From the NCBI GenBank assembly GCA_049840595.1, contig JASGKO010000036.1, forward strand, positions 62,001-126,000: 64,000 bases of DNA, written 5' to 3'. Positions 45,886-55,500 of this stretch are shown here, piece after piece. The stretch is from JASGKO01 sp049840595. Lineage in GTDB: Bacteria; Verrucomicrobiota; Verrucomicrobiia; Chthoniobacterales; Chthoniobacteraceae. The notes under the pieces were generated by a model. The model saw nothing but the letters and a program-made list of their open reading frames with translations. It searched no databases and was not told the origin of the DNA. Each line of letters opens with the position of its first letter. Position 1 is the stretch's first letter. The translations under genes were made by a program, and so were the position numbers.

Positions 45886-48740
45886 GAAAGGACCCGTTGC
45901 AAATATCTACCCGTGTGGCTTTGGGCAAGCCCGGCGATCATCTCCGGGGTCCCCTCGCCGATGATCTGCCCACCACCGGTGCCGCCCTCGGGACCGAGAT
46001 CGATCACCCAGTCAGCACATTTGATCACTTCCAGACTGTGCTCGATGATGATGAGCGTGTTGCCCGAATCACGCAACTTGAGCAACACCTCCAACAGCTT
46101 GTGAATATCCGCGAAATGCAGTCCGGTCGTCGGCTCGTCGAGAATGTAAACCGTCCGCCCCGTCGCCTTCTTCGCCAGTTCCGCCGCCAGCTTCACCCGC
46201 TGGGCCTCGCCGCCACTGAGCATGGTGCCGCTCTGGCCGAGGCGGATGTAGCCCAGCCCCACGTCTTCCATCGCGATCAGCTTGTCCGCAATCGCCGGAA
46301 CGTTGCGGAAAAAACGGACCGCCTCGTCCACCGTCATATCGAGCACGTCGGCGATGTTCTTGCCTTTGTAGGTAATCTCCAGCGTCTCGCGATTATAGCG
46401 GCGACCGCGGCAGACTTCGCACTCCACGTACACATCCGCGAGGAAGTGCATTTCGATCCGGATGAGCCCCCCACCCTCGCAATTCTCGCAGCGCCCGCCT
46501 TTTACGTTGAAGCTGAACCGGCCGGAATCATAACCCCGCACCCGTGCCGCCGGGAGCTGGCTGAAGAGCTGCCGAATCGGCGAAAACGCGCCGGTATAAG
46601 TAACCGGATTCGAGCGCGGAGTCCGCCCAATCGCGCTCTGGTCGATCACGATCGCCTTGTCCAAATAATCCAGCCCCGAGATCGAGGCATGCGCGCCCGG
46701 ACGATCCTTCGCCCGGTAAAAATGCCGGAAGAGCGCCCGGCGCAAAATATCATCCACCAGGGTGGACTTGCCGCTGCCGGAAACCCCGGTCACACAGGTA
46801 AGACAGCCCAGCGGGAAGGCCGCGGTCACGTTTTGCAGATTGTTTTCCGTCGCCCTATTCACGGTGAGAAACTGCCCCGGCAGCGGTCGCACCCGCTGCT
46901 TGGGCACGGCAATCTTCAACCGCCCGGAGAGGTAATGCCCCGTCAGCGAACGCTCCACTGGCAGAATGTCCTCCACCGTCCCCTGGGCCACCACCTCACC
47001 CCCACGCACTCCGGCGCCGGGGCCGAGGTCCACGATGTAATCCGCCGCCCGCATCGTATCTTCGTCGTGCTCGACCACGATCACGGAATTACCAAGATCA
47101 CGCAGCCGCTGCAGCGTCCCGATCAGCCGGTCATTATCGCGTTGATGCAGGCCGATGCTCGGTTCATCCAGCACATAAAGCACCCCGGCCAGTCCCGAGC
47201 CGATCTGCGTCGCGAGGCGGATGCGCTGCGCCTCACCACCGGAAAGCGTCCCGCTTTCACGATCCAGGTTCAGATAGCCCAACCCCACCTCCACCAGAAA
47301 GCCCAGTCGGGCCAGAATCTCCCGCGTCACTTCGCTCACCACCTGCTTTTGCTGGCCGCTCAGATCGAGGCTGCCAATAAATGCCTGCGCATCGCGAATG
47401 TTCATCCGGCACAACTGCTGGATATTCACCTCGCGTGCGTCCACATCCTTCACCGTCACCGCCAGAATCTCCGGCTTCAATCGTGCTCCCTGGCATACCG
47501 AGCAGGTCCGTCGCGACATGTAGGCGCGGATGCGCTGCCGGGTGAATTCGCTGTCGGTCGTCTCGTAAAGACGCTGCAACTGCGGCACCACGCCCTCAAA
47601 AGGCTTCGAGACCGTACCGTCCTTGCCAGTCTTGCCCCAATTGAAATCCACCGCCTGATCACCGGTTCCGTAGCAAAGCGCGTCTTTGAATCGTTGCGGT
47701 AATTCACCGTAGGGCGTATCCAGCGACACCTTGAAACTCGCAGCCAGCGATTCGACCAGCCCCTTGTAATACTGCACCATCCGCTTGCTCCCCTTGGCCC
47801 AAGCCGCCACAGCTCCTTGATTGAGCGTCTTCTCCGCATCCGGCACGATCAAATCCGCATCGCACACGAGTTCGGTGCCCAAGCCGTGACAGGCCGGGCA
47901 GGCCCCGAGGTGGCTGTTGAAGGAGAAATGCTTCGGCGTCAGTTCCGGCAGGGTAAAATCGGTCTCCGGATTGCAATACTCGGTGGAGAAGCGCACCGGC
48001 CCCCAGTTCTCCCCTTCGCTCTTCAGCACAATCATCCGGTTCTCACCCCAGCGCAGCGAGGTGTCCACCGAATCCGCCAGGCGCGTCCGCACTCCATCGC
48101 GAATCACCAGACGATCCACCACCGCCTCAATATCGTGCGCCACCGTCTTCGCCAGGCGAATCGGCTCCGGTCGCCCCAGTTCAATGATCTCGCCATCGAT
48201 CCGCACGCGAACAAAGCCCTCGCGGCGCACCTTTTCGATCACATCGCGAAACTCCCCCACCTGCCCGCGCACCAGCGGCGCGAGTAACACGATCTTCGTC
48301 TCCGGCTCAAAATTGAGAATCTGATCGACGATTTGCTGCGGCGACTGCTTGGTCACCGGGGCTCCCGTCACCGGATCATGCGGAATTCCCACCGCTGAAA
48401 AGAGCAGGCGCAGATAATCGTAAATCTCGGTGGTCGTCGCAATCGTCGAGCGTGGATTCGTCGCCGAGCTCCGCTGCTCGATCGCGATCGCCGGCGAAAG
48501 CCCCTCAATGAAATCCACATCCGGCTTCTGCATCTGATCCAGAAATTGCCGGGCGTAGGCCGAGAGACTCTCCACATACCGCCGCTGCCCCTCTGCATAC
48601 AGCGTGTCAAAGGCCAGCGACGACTTGCCCGAACCACTCATTCCGGTAATCACCACCAGCTTCTGCCGTGGGATTTCCAGGCTGATGTTCTTTAAGTTAT
48701 GCTGGCGCGCTCCGATAATTCGGATGTTGGAGGTGGTCAT
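45882..48740 (-). CDS. uvrA: Excinuclease ABC subunit A
   Basis: UvrA recognises bulky DNA lesions with UvrB in nucleotide excision repair. This 952-residue protein has Walker A in ITGMSGSGKSSLAFDTLYAEG and VTGVSGSGKSTLVDDIL, two ABC signatures (SGGEAQRIRLA, SGGEAQRVKLA), and Zn motifs: CPACHGLG, CSVCQGARLKPE and CENCEGGG...CEVCRGRRYN. VDFIEGLSPAIAIEQ and RRYVESLSAYARQFLDQM are hallmarks. Length is standard. It is transcribed away from a stand-alone DHp-like gene, with a 136-base divergent region. Confidence 0.97.
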   Translation of the reverse strand: MTTSNIRIIGARQHNLKNISLEIPRQKLVVITGMSGSGKSSLAFDTLYAEGQRRYVESLSAYARQFLDQMQKPDVDFIEGLSPAIAIEQRSSATNPRSTIATTTEIYDYLRLLFSAVGIPHDPVTGAPVTKQSPQQIVDQILNFEPETKIVLLAPLVRGQVGEFRDVIEKVRREGFVRVRIDGEIIELGRPEPIRLAKTVAHDIEAVVDRLVIRDGVRTRLADSVDTSLRWGENRMIVLKSEGENWGPVRFSTEYCNPETDFTLPELTPKHFSFNSHLGACPACHGLGTELVCDADLIVPDAEKTLNQGAVAAWAKGSKRMVQYYKGLVESLAASFKVSLDTPYGELPQRFKDALCYGTGDQAVDFNWGKTGKDGTVSKPFEGVVPQLQRLYETTDSEFTRQRIRAYMSRRTCSVCQGARLKPEILAVTVKDVDAREVNIQQLCRMNIRDAQAFIGSLDLSGQQKQVVSEVTREILARLGFLVEVGLGYLNLDRESGTLSGGEAQRIRLATQIGSGLAGVLYVLDEPSIGLHQRDNDRLIGTLQRLRDLGNSVIVVEHDEDTMRAADYIVDLGPGAGVRGGEVVAQGTVEDILPVERSLTGHYLSGRLKIAVPKQRVRPLPGQFLTVNRATENNLQNVTAAFPLGCLTCVTGVSGSGKSTLVDDILRRALFRHFYRAKDRPGAHASISGLDYLDKAIVIDQSAIGRTPRSNPVTYTGAFSPIRQLFSQLPAARVRGYDSGRFSFNVKGGRCENCEGGGLIRIEMHFLADVYVECEVCRGRRYNRETLEITYKGKNIADVLDMTVDEAVRFFRNVPAIADKLIAMEDVGLGYIRLGQSGTMLSGGEAQRVKLAAELAKKATGRTVYILDEPTTGLHFADIHKLLEVLLKLRDSGNTLIIIEHSLEVIKCADWVIDLGPEGGTGGGQIIGEGTPEMIAGLAQSHTGRYLQRVLS

Positions 48741-48845
48741 GCGAACGTAAAAGGCTTAATCGCCCACGTAACCACACCCGCGCCCCCATTTCCAGCCCGG
48801 CGGCCAATTTCGCGTATTTCTCGGAAATGAAAATTTACTGCCATC

Positions 48846-48868
48846 TGGCACGATTCACGCTAATATAC
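48846..48868 (+). promoter_or_regulatory. Candidate promoter upstream of the DHp-like gene
   Basis: TGGCACGATTCACGCT at 48846-48861 has the GG and GC of a sigma-54 -24/-12 element at the right spacing. The start codon is only about 17 bases after the GC, which would leave almost no leader. An overlapping AT-rich TAATATACT could also be a sigma-70 -10 element. Confidence 0.3.
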
Positions 48869-48876
48869 TTTATCAA

Positions 48877-49137
48877 ATGGAAACCGATACCCTAGTCCAC
48901 TTCAGCCGCGAGGAATTGCAGGCCCTGCATGACAAGTTCCGCGAGGTCAAACATTCCATCGCCAACTCGCTGGCAGTGGTTATGGCCCTCTCCGAACTCG
49001 CCGAGCGCAATCCCGCCCATTACGAAAAGCTCGCCAAGACCGTTCTCTCCCGCGGCCCCGACATCATCACCCAGCTCCTGGATTTCCAGCGCCAGCTTGG
49101 AGAAAAGCTGCAGGGTGCCCCGGTCGTCGCGCACTAA
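48877..49137 (+). CDS. Stand-alone DHp-like (HisKA-type) helical protein
   Basis: This is 86 residues, all helical, without a TM segment. The segment EVKHSIANSLAVVMALSELA matches an H-box of histidine kinases (HxxxNxL), with His near residue 25, and LAKTVLSRGPDIITQLLDF is the second helix. No ATP-binding domain follows. It may be a phosphotransfer or dimerisation module, by analogy to HPt-like proteins with a kinase DHp fold. Nearby two-component genes are far away (25.3 kb and 3.5 kb). The annotation is inference from pattern. Confidence 0.6.
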   Translation: METDTLVHFSREELQALHDKFREVKHSIANSLAVVMALSELAERNPAHYEKLAKTVLSRGPDIITQLLDFQRQLGEKLQGAPVVAH

Positions 49138-49179
49138 GCTCACGACCCGCTCCCTTTCCCGTTCTCCTTTCCATTCTCC

Positions 49180-49232
49180 AAAAACCGCCAAATCGCCAGG
49201 CCGCCCAGGTTTGGACTCATGGCGGTTTTTTT
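49180..49232 (+). terminator. Terminator downstream of the DHp-like gene, followed by repeat-like intergenic DNA
   Basis: Arms AAAAACCGCCA (49180-49190) and TGGCGGTTTTT (49220-49230) pair perfectly, with a 29-base loop, and a T run follows. The remaining gap to 49426 has related units (CTTCGTGCCTTCGTGGT at about 49286-49302 and CTGTCCTGGCGACTTGGCAC at 49322-49341), and no gene. Confidence 0.6.
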
Positions 49233-49426
49233 GTTCGTTGAAGTGTCACCGACGATCCCCCTTCGCGATTCTTTCCTTCGGGTCTTCGTGCCTTCGTGGT
49301 GAAAAATTCCTCCCGCCCTGGCTGTCCTGGCGACTTGGCACTTCACCCCTCCCCGCATAACTCTGCTTGCAAGTCTGACGGCGAAATCTCAACTTTGAGG
49401 CTTCCTTCAAAACCCTGATCCTTTCC

Positions 49427-50599
49427 GTGCCATCCATGCAAGTCCCGCTTCTCGATCTCAAGAGCCAGTATCAAACCCTCCGCGAAGAAATCCGCGCCGC
49501 CATTGACGAAGTCGCCGATACCCAGGCGCTCATCCTCGGGCCGCGGGTCGAGCGACTGGAAAAAGCGATCGCCGAATACTGCGGCGCCAATCATGCCATC
49601 GGCGTTTCCTCGGGCACGGATGCCGAACTCGTCGCCCTGATGGCCCTGGAAATCGGCCCCGGCGATGCCGTGCTCACCACGCCCTACACCTTTTTCGCCA
49701 CCGCGAGTTGCGTCTCCCGCGTCGGAGCCCGGCCGGTCTTTGTCGATATCGACCCGGCCACGTTCAATCTTTCCATCCCCGCCCTCCGACAAGCGCTGGA
49801 AAACACCCCCAACGTCAAGGCAATCATCCCCGTCCACCTCTTCGGCTGCTGCGCCGCGATGGATGAAATTCTGGCCCTGGGCCGCAAATACCAGGTGCCC
49901 GTGCTCGAAGACGCCGCGCAGGCCCTCGGCGCCCACTATCCCTCCACCGAGACGGGCAAAGCCCACGGCGCAGGCTCCATGGGCGATTGCGGCTGGTTCT
50001 CCTTTTATCCCACGAAAAACCTCGGAGCCTTCGGCGACGCCGGCCTGGTCACCTGCCGCGATGCGGAACTCGCCGCCAAGATTCGCGCTTTCCGCAATCA
50101 CGGCATGGAACCGCGCTATTACCACCAGTGGATCGGCGGCAACTTCCGCCTCGATGCGATCCAGGCCGCCGTGCTCGAAGTAAAGCTCCCCCATCTCGAT
50201 GGCTGGCACGCCGCCCGTCGCGAACACGCCGCTTTCTATCATCAGGAATTTGCCCGGCTCGAGTTACTCGACACCGTCACGCTCCCCATCGAACCCCACG
50301 CCAGCCTGGCCGCAAAAACCGGAGCGGTGAACCATCACATCTACAACCAGTTCGTCATCCGCGCCCCGCGTCGCGATGAACTGCGCGCGCACCTGCAGCA
50401 AAACGGCATCGGCTCCGAGATCTACTACCCGCTTTCCCTGCACCAGCAGAAATGCTTCGCCAGCCTCGGCTACGAAACCGGCGCCTTCCCCGAGAGCGAA
50501 CGCGCCGCGGCGGAAACCCTGGCCCTGCCGATCTACCCCGAGCTTGCTCACGAGCAACTTGCCTACGTGGTGGAAACCATCCGCGCGTTTTACCGATAA
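49427..50599 (+). CDS. DegT/DnrJ/EryC1/StrS aminotransferase
   Basis: This is 390 residues, a PLP enzyme that aminates keto sugars of nucleotide sugars. Signatures are VPLLDLKSQYQTLREEIR at the start, GVSSGTDAELVALMAL, DVDIDP-like FVDIDPATFN, VLEDAAQALGA and the PLP Lys in FSFYPTKNLGAFGDAGLV. The end FPESERAAAETLALPIYPEL is conserved. A second ATG at 49436 is possible. It is the last chromosomal gene before tRNA-Ala. No sugar-nucleotide partner is adjacent, so the product is unknown. Confidence 0.93.
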   Translation: MPSMQVPLLDLKSQYQTLREEIRAAIDEVADTQALILGPRVERLEKAIAEYCGANHAIGVSSGTDAELVALMALEIGPGDAVLTTPYTFFATASCVSRVGARPVFVDIDPATFNLSIPALRQALENTPNVKAIIPVHLFGCCAAMDEILALGRKYQVPVLEDAAQALGAHYPSTETGKAHGAGSMGDCGWFSFYPTKNLGAFGDAGLVTCRDAELAAKIRAFRNHGMEPRYYHQWIGGNFRLDAIQAAVLEVKLPHLDGWHAARREHAAFYHQEFARLELLDTVTLPIEPHASLAAKTGAVNHHIYNQFVIRAPRRDELRAHLQQNGIGSEIYYPLSLHQQKCFASLGYETGAFPESERAAAETLALPIYPELAHEQLAYVVETIRAFYR

Positions 50600-50719
50600 T
50601 CGGCGGCAAAACCGGCTTCACACTGGCTGGAAAGAGCGTCTGCAAAAAAAGTGCAAAAATCTTCGGAAAAGCACTTGCAAAGGTCACGCATCCCGGTCAC
50701 ATTGCGCTCCCTTTTTCAC

Positions 50720-50792
50720 GGGGTCTTAGCTCAGTTGGTAGAGCGCCTCAATGGCATTGAGGAGGTCAGGGGTTCGAATCCCCTAGGCTCCA
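50720..50792 (+). tRNA. tRNA-Ala (GGC), attachment site of the mobile element
   Basis: This 73-base gene on the plus strand lacks an encoded CCA. The acceptor arm is GGGGTCT with AGGCTCC. Anticodon stem CCTCA/TGAGG holds loop ATGGCAT, anticodon GGC. The T arm is AGGGGTTCGAATCCCCT. Its last 27 bases are also the 3' end of the recombinase coding region. Confidence 0.95.
50766..50792. other. Probable attL: tRNA-Ala 3' end overlapping the recombinase gene
   Basis: The last seven codons of the recombinase (SLGDSNP) are read antisense from the tRNA T arm and acceptor. The minus-strand stop is at 50766-50768. The core of the recombination site is likely within these bases, which remain as tRNA after insertion. 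Confidence 0.65.
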
Positions 50793-52253
50793 GTCCCTTT
50801 TTGACATTTCTACAGAGGAGGGAAGGTAACAGAGATCAATTGCGATCTCGTCCTTCCCGATCTCGATCTTCTTGGTAATGCACTCGACGATTTTCCGCTT
50901 CTCGGAGCTGTCCAACTCCGGCCACCGACTCTGAATGCCATGGGAATCATTCAGGATTTGGTCGCTTGAGAACTGGTTCACCTTGAGGAAGTCCATGTCG
51001 GCCTGAATGCGCGGAATCTCCTCTTCAAGCTGTTTCTGCCGTTCCTCCAGCGGCTTGAAGAACCTCCCGAAAGCGTCGCTAGTAATCTCGTTTTCGAGAT
51101 ACAGCCGATACGTTTTCTCCACCTCATTGCGCACCCGGTCAGCTTCCTTTTTGCGGGATTCGAGCAGCCCCTGCTTCTCCTTGAGGGCACCGGCGGCCTG
51201 GCCGAGATAGCTCTCGATCTGCGTCGGCGACACCAGAAAGCCGCTTAACTGGTCGAAGAAGATCGCCTCCAAGTCCACGGATGCGACCTTCATCTTGCAG
51301 GCGGCGCATACATACTTCGGGCTGTTGCTGGGCACATACATCTTGCTCCCGCATTGGCAGACGACAAATCCCGCAAACAGGTGAACCGCCCTTTTCGACG
51401 GACTCCGAAGGGGCTTGTCCGCCGTGCCCAGAATCTGATTGCACTGATTCCAAAGCTCTTCGGAGACGAGCGATTCGGTCTCCGTCAGAACCCACTCCGA
51501 TTCCGGCTTGTATTCCCAAGACAGGTCGTCAGCAGTGCGGCGGCTGTAGTTGGTCCTGTGCACCCCTTTCGCCGTTGAGTCCTGGATCAGGCTGCCGATG
51601 GTAGATGGCCCGAACTTCGAGCCCTTACGGGTTCTGTAGCCCGAGCGGTTCAGATGGCTCGCCACGGTCTTCTTGCGACGATGTTCGAGGAAAAGCTCAT
51701 AGATGAGCCTCCGGATTGGTCCCTCATCGGGATGCACGACCAGCTTCTTGTCCACCCACTGGTAACCGAAGGGCGCTGCGCCGCCGAGTGGCTTGCCGAG
51801 TTTGGCACGAATTGGCACGGACGCATTGACCCGCTCGGTAATCTCCTCGCGCTCCCACTGCGCCATTGCCGCAATCATAGTGTAGAACAGCCGTCCTGCA
51901 GGCGTTGACGTGTCGATGGACTCCTGGAGCGACACGAGGTCGGCTCCGCTCTGGCGGAAGATGTCGGCGAAGTCGAGCAGCTCCCTCGTATTGCGAGCCA
52001 AGCGCGCTAGCTTCGAGAATATCAACGCGCTGATATGGCCTCTTCGAATGTCCGCCAGCATCCGCTGAGTCTCGGCGTGCTTTGAAACGAGCTTTCCGCT
52101 CACGCCTTCCAGGTGATAGATTTCCTTCACCGTCCAACCTTTCATCTCGGCGTAATGCCGTGCGCGGCGTTCGTGATGCTCCGGGCTTTCGCCGCGGGCT
52201 TGGTCCTCAGTTGAAACGCGAATCCAAATGCCAACCGGCTGTCCGTTTTCCAT
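50766..52253 (-). CDS. Large serine recombinase (integrase of the element)
   Basis: This is 495 residues. The resolvase domain has the catalytic Ser in IRVSTEDQ (residue 14), Arg in FSKLARLARN, and ESIDTSTPAGRLFYTMIAAMAQWEREEI. The recombinase domain follows (GKPLGGAAPFGYQWVDKK), then a zinc ribbon (CQCGSKMYVPSNSPKYVCAAC) and a coiled coil (LEEEIPRIQADMDFL). It cuts and joins att sites. The stop lies within tRNA-Ala. A short palindromic divergent region separates it from the ribbon-helix-helix gene. Confidence 0.93.
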   Translation of the reverse strand: MENGQPVGIWIRVSTEDQARGESPEHHERRARHYAEMKGWTVKEIYHLEGVSGKLVSKHAETQRMLADIRRGHISALIFSKLARLARNTRELLDFADIFRQSGADLVSLQESIDTSTPAGRLFYTMIAAMAQWEREEITERVNASVPIRAKLGKPLGGAAPFGYQWVDKKLVVHPDEGPIRRLIYELFLEHRRKKTVASHLNRSGYRTRKGSKFGPSTIGSLIQDSTAKGVHRTNYSRRTADDLSWEYKPESEWVLTETESLVSEELWNQCNQILGTADKPLRSPSKRAVHLFAGFVVCQCGSKMYVPSNSPKYVCAACKMKVASVDLEAIFFDQLSGFLVSPTQIESYLGQAAGALKEKQGLLESRKKEADRVRNEVEKTYRLYLENEITSDAFGRFFKPLEERQKQLEEEIPRIQADMDFLKVNQFSSDQILNDSHGIQSRWPELDSSEKRKIVECITKKIEIGKDEIAIDLCYLPSSVEMSKRDWSLGDSNP

Positions 52254-52340
52254 ATTCTCAAGGGCGATTTTTGAGGTTGACTGCGTCGCTTTATGTAATA
52301 CACAAACCAGTGAACGTCAACGACTTTTTGTCATACATAA

Positions 52341-52525
52341 ATGCCTGAAAGAAAAACTGCCGCCCCAAACTTTCGAAGAAGCAGTTCCGAAAGCCCGGAT
52401 TGTCGGTCCGGCTTCTTCCGCATGAGCAGGACGAGATAGAGGCGGCGATTGCTTCCAGCGGTGCCAGCAAGTCGGCATGGATTCGAGACGCTTTGCTGGC
52501 GAAGGCACGGGGACAAGCGGGCTAG
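52341..52525 (+). CDS. Small ribbon-helix-helix DNA-binding protein (one frameshift)
   Basis: From the ATG at 52341 the frame reads MPERKTAAP. From about 52367 a frame shifted by one missing base reads KLSKKQFRKPGLSVRL then LPHEQDEIEAAIASSGASKS and AWIRDALLAKARGQAG with a stop at 52523-52525. The latter is the beta strand, helix, turn, helix pattern of Arc/CopG/MobC-type proteins. A missing base in the C run near 52364 joins them as a 63-residue protein. Without that fix a TTG start at 52400 is possible. Such proteins are common relaxosome accessory or repressor genes. It ends against the TraG-like gene, 4 bases overlap. Confidence 0.5.
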
Positions 52526-55500
52526 TCCTTCTTCCTCTTTTTGGCCGATCGCCCGAGAATCTTGGCCAGTTCCTTGATCCGATCCTCCTCGCTCATGTCA
52601 TCTACCACGTGGTGCCTGACCTTTACCTTGTAGCCCCGGACCGTCTTGCTGCTTCCCGAGTCCTCTGCTGCCAGCTCCTTTAGGAAGGTCAGCAGCCCAT
52701 CGGGAAGAAGGAAGCGGACACGCTCCAGTTCTCTTGTTGAAAGCGCCGCACTGATCGCCGCTTGGTAATCCGTTAATCGCTTTTCAGTTCGGATGACGAG
52801 CGCGACAAAAGCGAAATTTGCCGAGAGACATTTTTTGATGTTCCCAATCTCATGCTCAATCGGTGTCGTGATTGAAATCTCACAGGCAATCGTTCGTTGG
52901 TTCCTCTGTAGCGCCACATCTACGTGGCCGCCCGCTATTTCATATTCGACCACCGCCAAGTAGCCCAGGTCTTGCGCGCTTCTCTTGATGAGGTCTTGCA
53001 GAGCCTTGTGCGTTTTTCCGCCCCTGCCCGCCGATTTCGGGGGGGCAGGCTTAGGAGAATCCTCCTGCTCGCTCTTCGGTGGCAAGGCGAGTCTCGCTAT
53101 CGGCTTCAATGGCTCAACCTCAATCACCAGCTCCGGCAATGCGTCGTCTGGCCGCGTGTCATTGGGTTCCGAATCCTTCGGAACTTTGGACGCTGATGAA
53201 GGTTCAGAATCGTTCGGAACACCTTTGGGACGTTTCGGCGGGGGCTCTGGCTTCAGCTCCTCAACCACCACATAACGCCGCAGCTCCGCCTCCACCGCAG
53301 CGCGGGATTGCGAATACTTTGACCGTGAGGCTGCGATTACCTCATCCCGTATGTCCTCGTCGTCCGGCATCAAGTCGGGACGCGATATCGTGAGATTAAA
53401 ATCCGCATCGCTACGCTCGATGCGGCAGACAGCTTCTCCGGTTTCAAGATTCTGAAGATCACGCGCTTCAAACTGCGTAAATCCGTTTTCCAGCGACCGC
53501 GCGTCAGCATCGCTTACACGGAACGCGACACGAGTTAAACAGTTGGACATCACCGCACTTGCCACTTCGCTGTCGGCCTGCAACTGGCGCATCTCCTGAT
53601 GGGCGAGCGTAAGACCCATGCGATATTTGCGCGCACCGGTCAGAATCTCCGCCATCGATGGCGTCATAAACGAGGGGAATTCATCCACATAACACCAGAA
53701 ATCGCGGCGCTCATTTTCGCGCATCCTCTGTCGGCTCATAGCCATTTGTTGTAATTTTCCGAGCAGCAACGAGCCGAGTAGCTGCGAATTCTCACGCCCT
53801 ATCAATCCTTGTGGAAGCCTCGCAAGCAGGATGTGACCACGATCCAATATCTCCGAAAAGTTTACGCGATTCTCCTTCTGCGAAACCATGTAGCGAATCG
53901 GCTTTCGTGAGAGGAACTCATCAAGCCGGGTGATGACCGGCCCGATGGATTTGTTGCCAGAAAGCTGAGGGAATACCTTCTGCCAATAATAAATAATCTC
54001 CGGGTCTGTCACAGTTCGCAAAAACCGATTACGGAAGTTCGTATCGAGTAGAAATTGCCTGAGATCAACGAGCGTTCCGCCCGCCGTGCTTTCAAGGAAG
54101 GCGAGGATTCCATTGCGCAATACCGAATCCATCTGGTCGCCCCAGCTCGTCGAGAGGCGGCGGAACACGCCAACCAAGTCCGATGCGAGCAGACTCTTCT
54201 CGAAGTCGGAATGTGCGCCCAGGATGTTCAGCCCTACGGAATATTCCTCGTCCGATGGGTCGATCAGGACCACATCGTCAATCCGCTCTGGTGGGATGAT
54301 TTCTAGGATTCTATCCACCAGATCGCCGTGGGGATCGAGCACGGCCAGGCCAGCATCGTTCTCAATGTCCTGCCGGATCAGGTTAAAGAGCAATGTGGAT
54401 TTTCCGGTGCCTGACGCACCGACGATGTGCGTATGCCTCACTCGCTGCTCGGGGGAGAGAAACACCTCCTTGGTCTCACCTGCGTGGGAATTAGTGCCAA
54501 GCTTTAAGCCTCGTTCGTGGGAAAATCCCGGCGCGGCAACGCTGGTCTTTATTTCCCGAACCAGTTTCTTTACTTCCTTCGTAGGCAGATGAACGAGGGA
54601 CGAAAGTTCCTCCAAGTTCAGCAGCATGCCTGAGCGTCGCGATTGCCGTCGGAGCAGGTCTTCGATTCGGTCTTCGAGCAGGTAACCTTCGCTTTGAAGC
54701 GGAACCAGTGCATTGCTAAAGGATGTGCTCAAACTGCGGAAGGAGATCGCCATTTGGGTGATGATTTCCCATGCCCGCTGAACGCGATCACCCTGCGCAG
54801 CCAGTCGTAGAACTGCGGCAAAAAGTGGCTGGTTGAATTTTTTGTTTGCGCCCGATACCAGGTCGGCGCGATTGGCAAAGAACGGCTTGCCGTTGGAATG
54901 CAGGACTGCCCGAACCGCGCTTTCAGTCCACTCCCGCCGGGCAGGTTCAAAAATGATCTGAAAAAGCGCCAGCTCTTCAGCTTGCAAATTTCCCATCGCG
55001 GCAGCGATCTCGGTAAAAATGTCGCTGCCGCTGTTAGCCAGCGGCACCATGAATTCATCTGACAGTCCGAATTCGACAACGGCGGATTCGGAAAATTGAT
55101 CCCAAACATTTACCAGCATTCTTTCCTGAGGCTTGATAACAGCCTCGGGAATGTATGCTGCCAACTGATGCCTTATGAGTGACGCATCCGCAGGATGGGT
55201 CACGAACAGCGGTGTGATGGTCTTATTTGTCCCCAGCATTTCGTAAGTCAATGGCTCGCCAAAGGACTCGATCGAAGAAACTATGCTTTGGAAAGCTGAT
55301 GGGTGGGCGTGAACTTTCGTAGGAAGGGAAATGACAAGTTCCGTAACGTCTTCCCGTTCTAGAGCCCTCAGGATGGGCTGCTCAACGGCCAAGCCAAACG
55401 CCTCGTCTTTTTGAGAAAAAGCTTTTGGGGCTAGAGCATGCTGCAGTCTTTCCACCAATGAACTAAGAAAGGTTTTTCTTCGACCATCATCAGTCGAGCT

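Noticed and set aside
45897..47702. 601-codon open frame antisense to uvrA
   Set aside because: uvrA is unambiguous on the other strand, and the antisense product has no motif.
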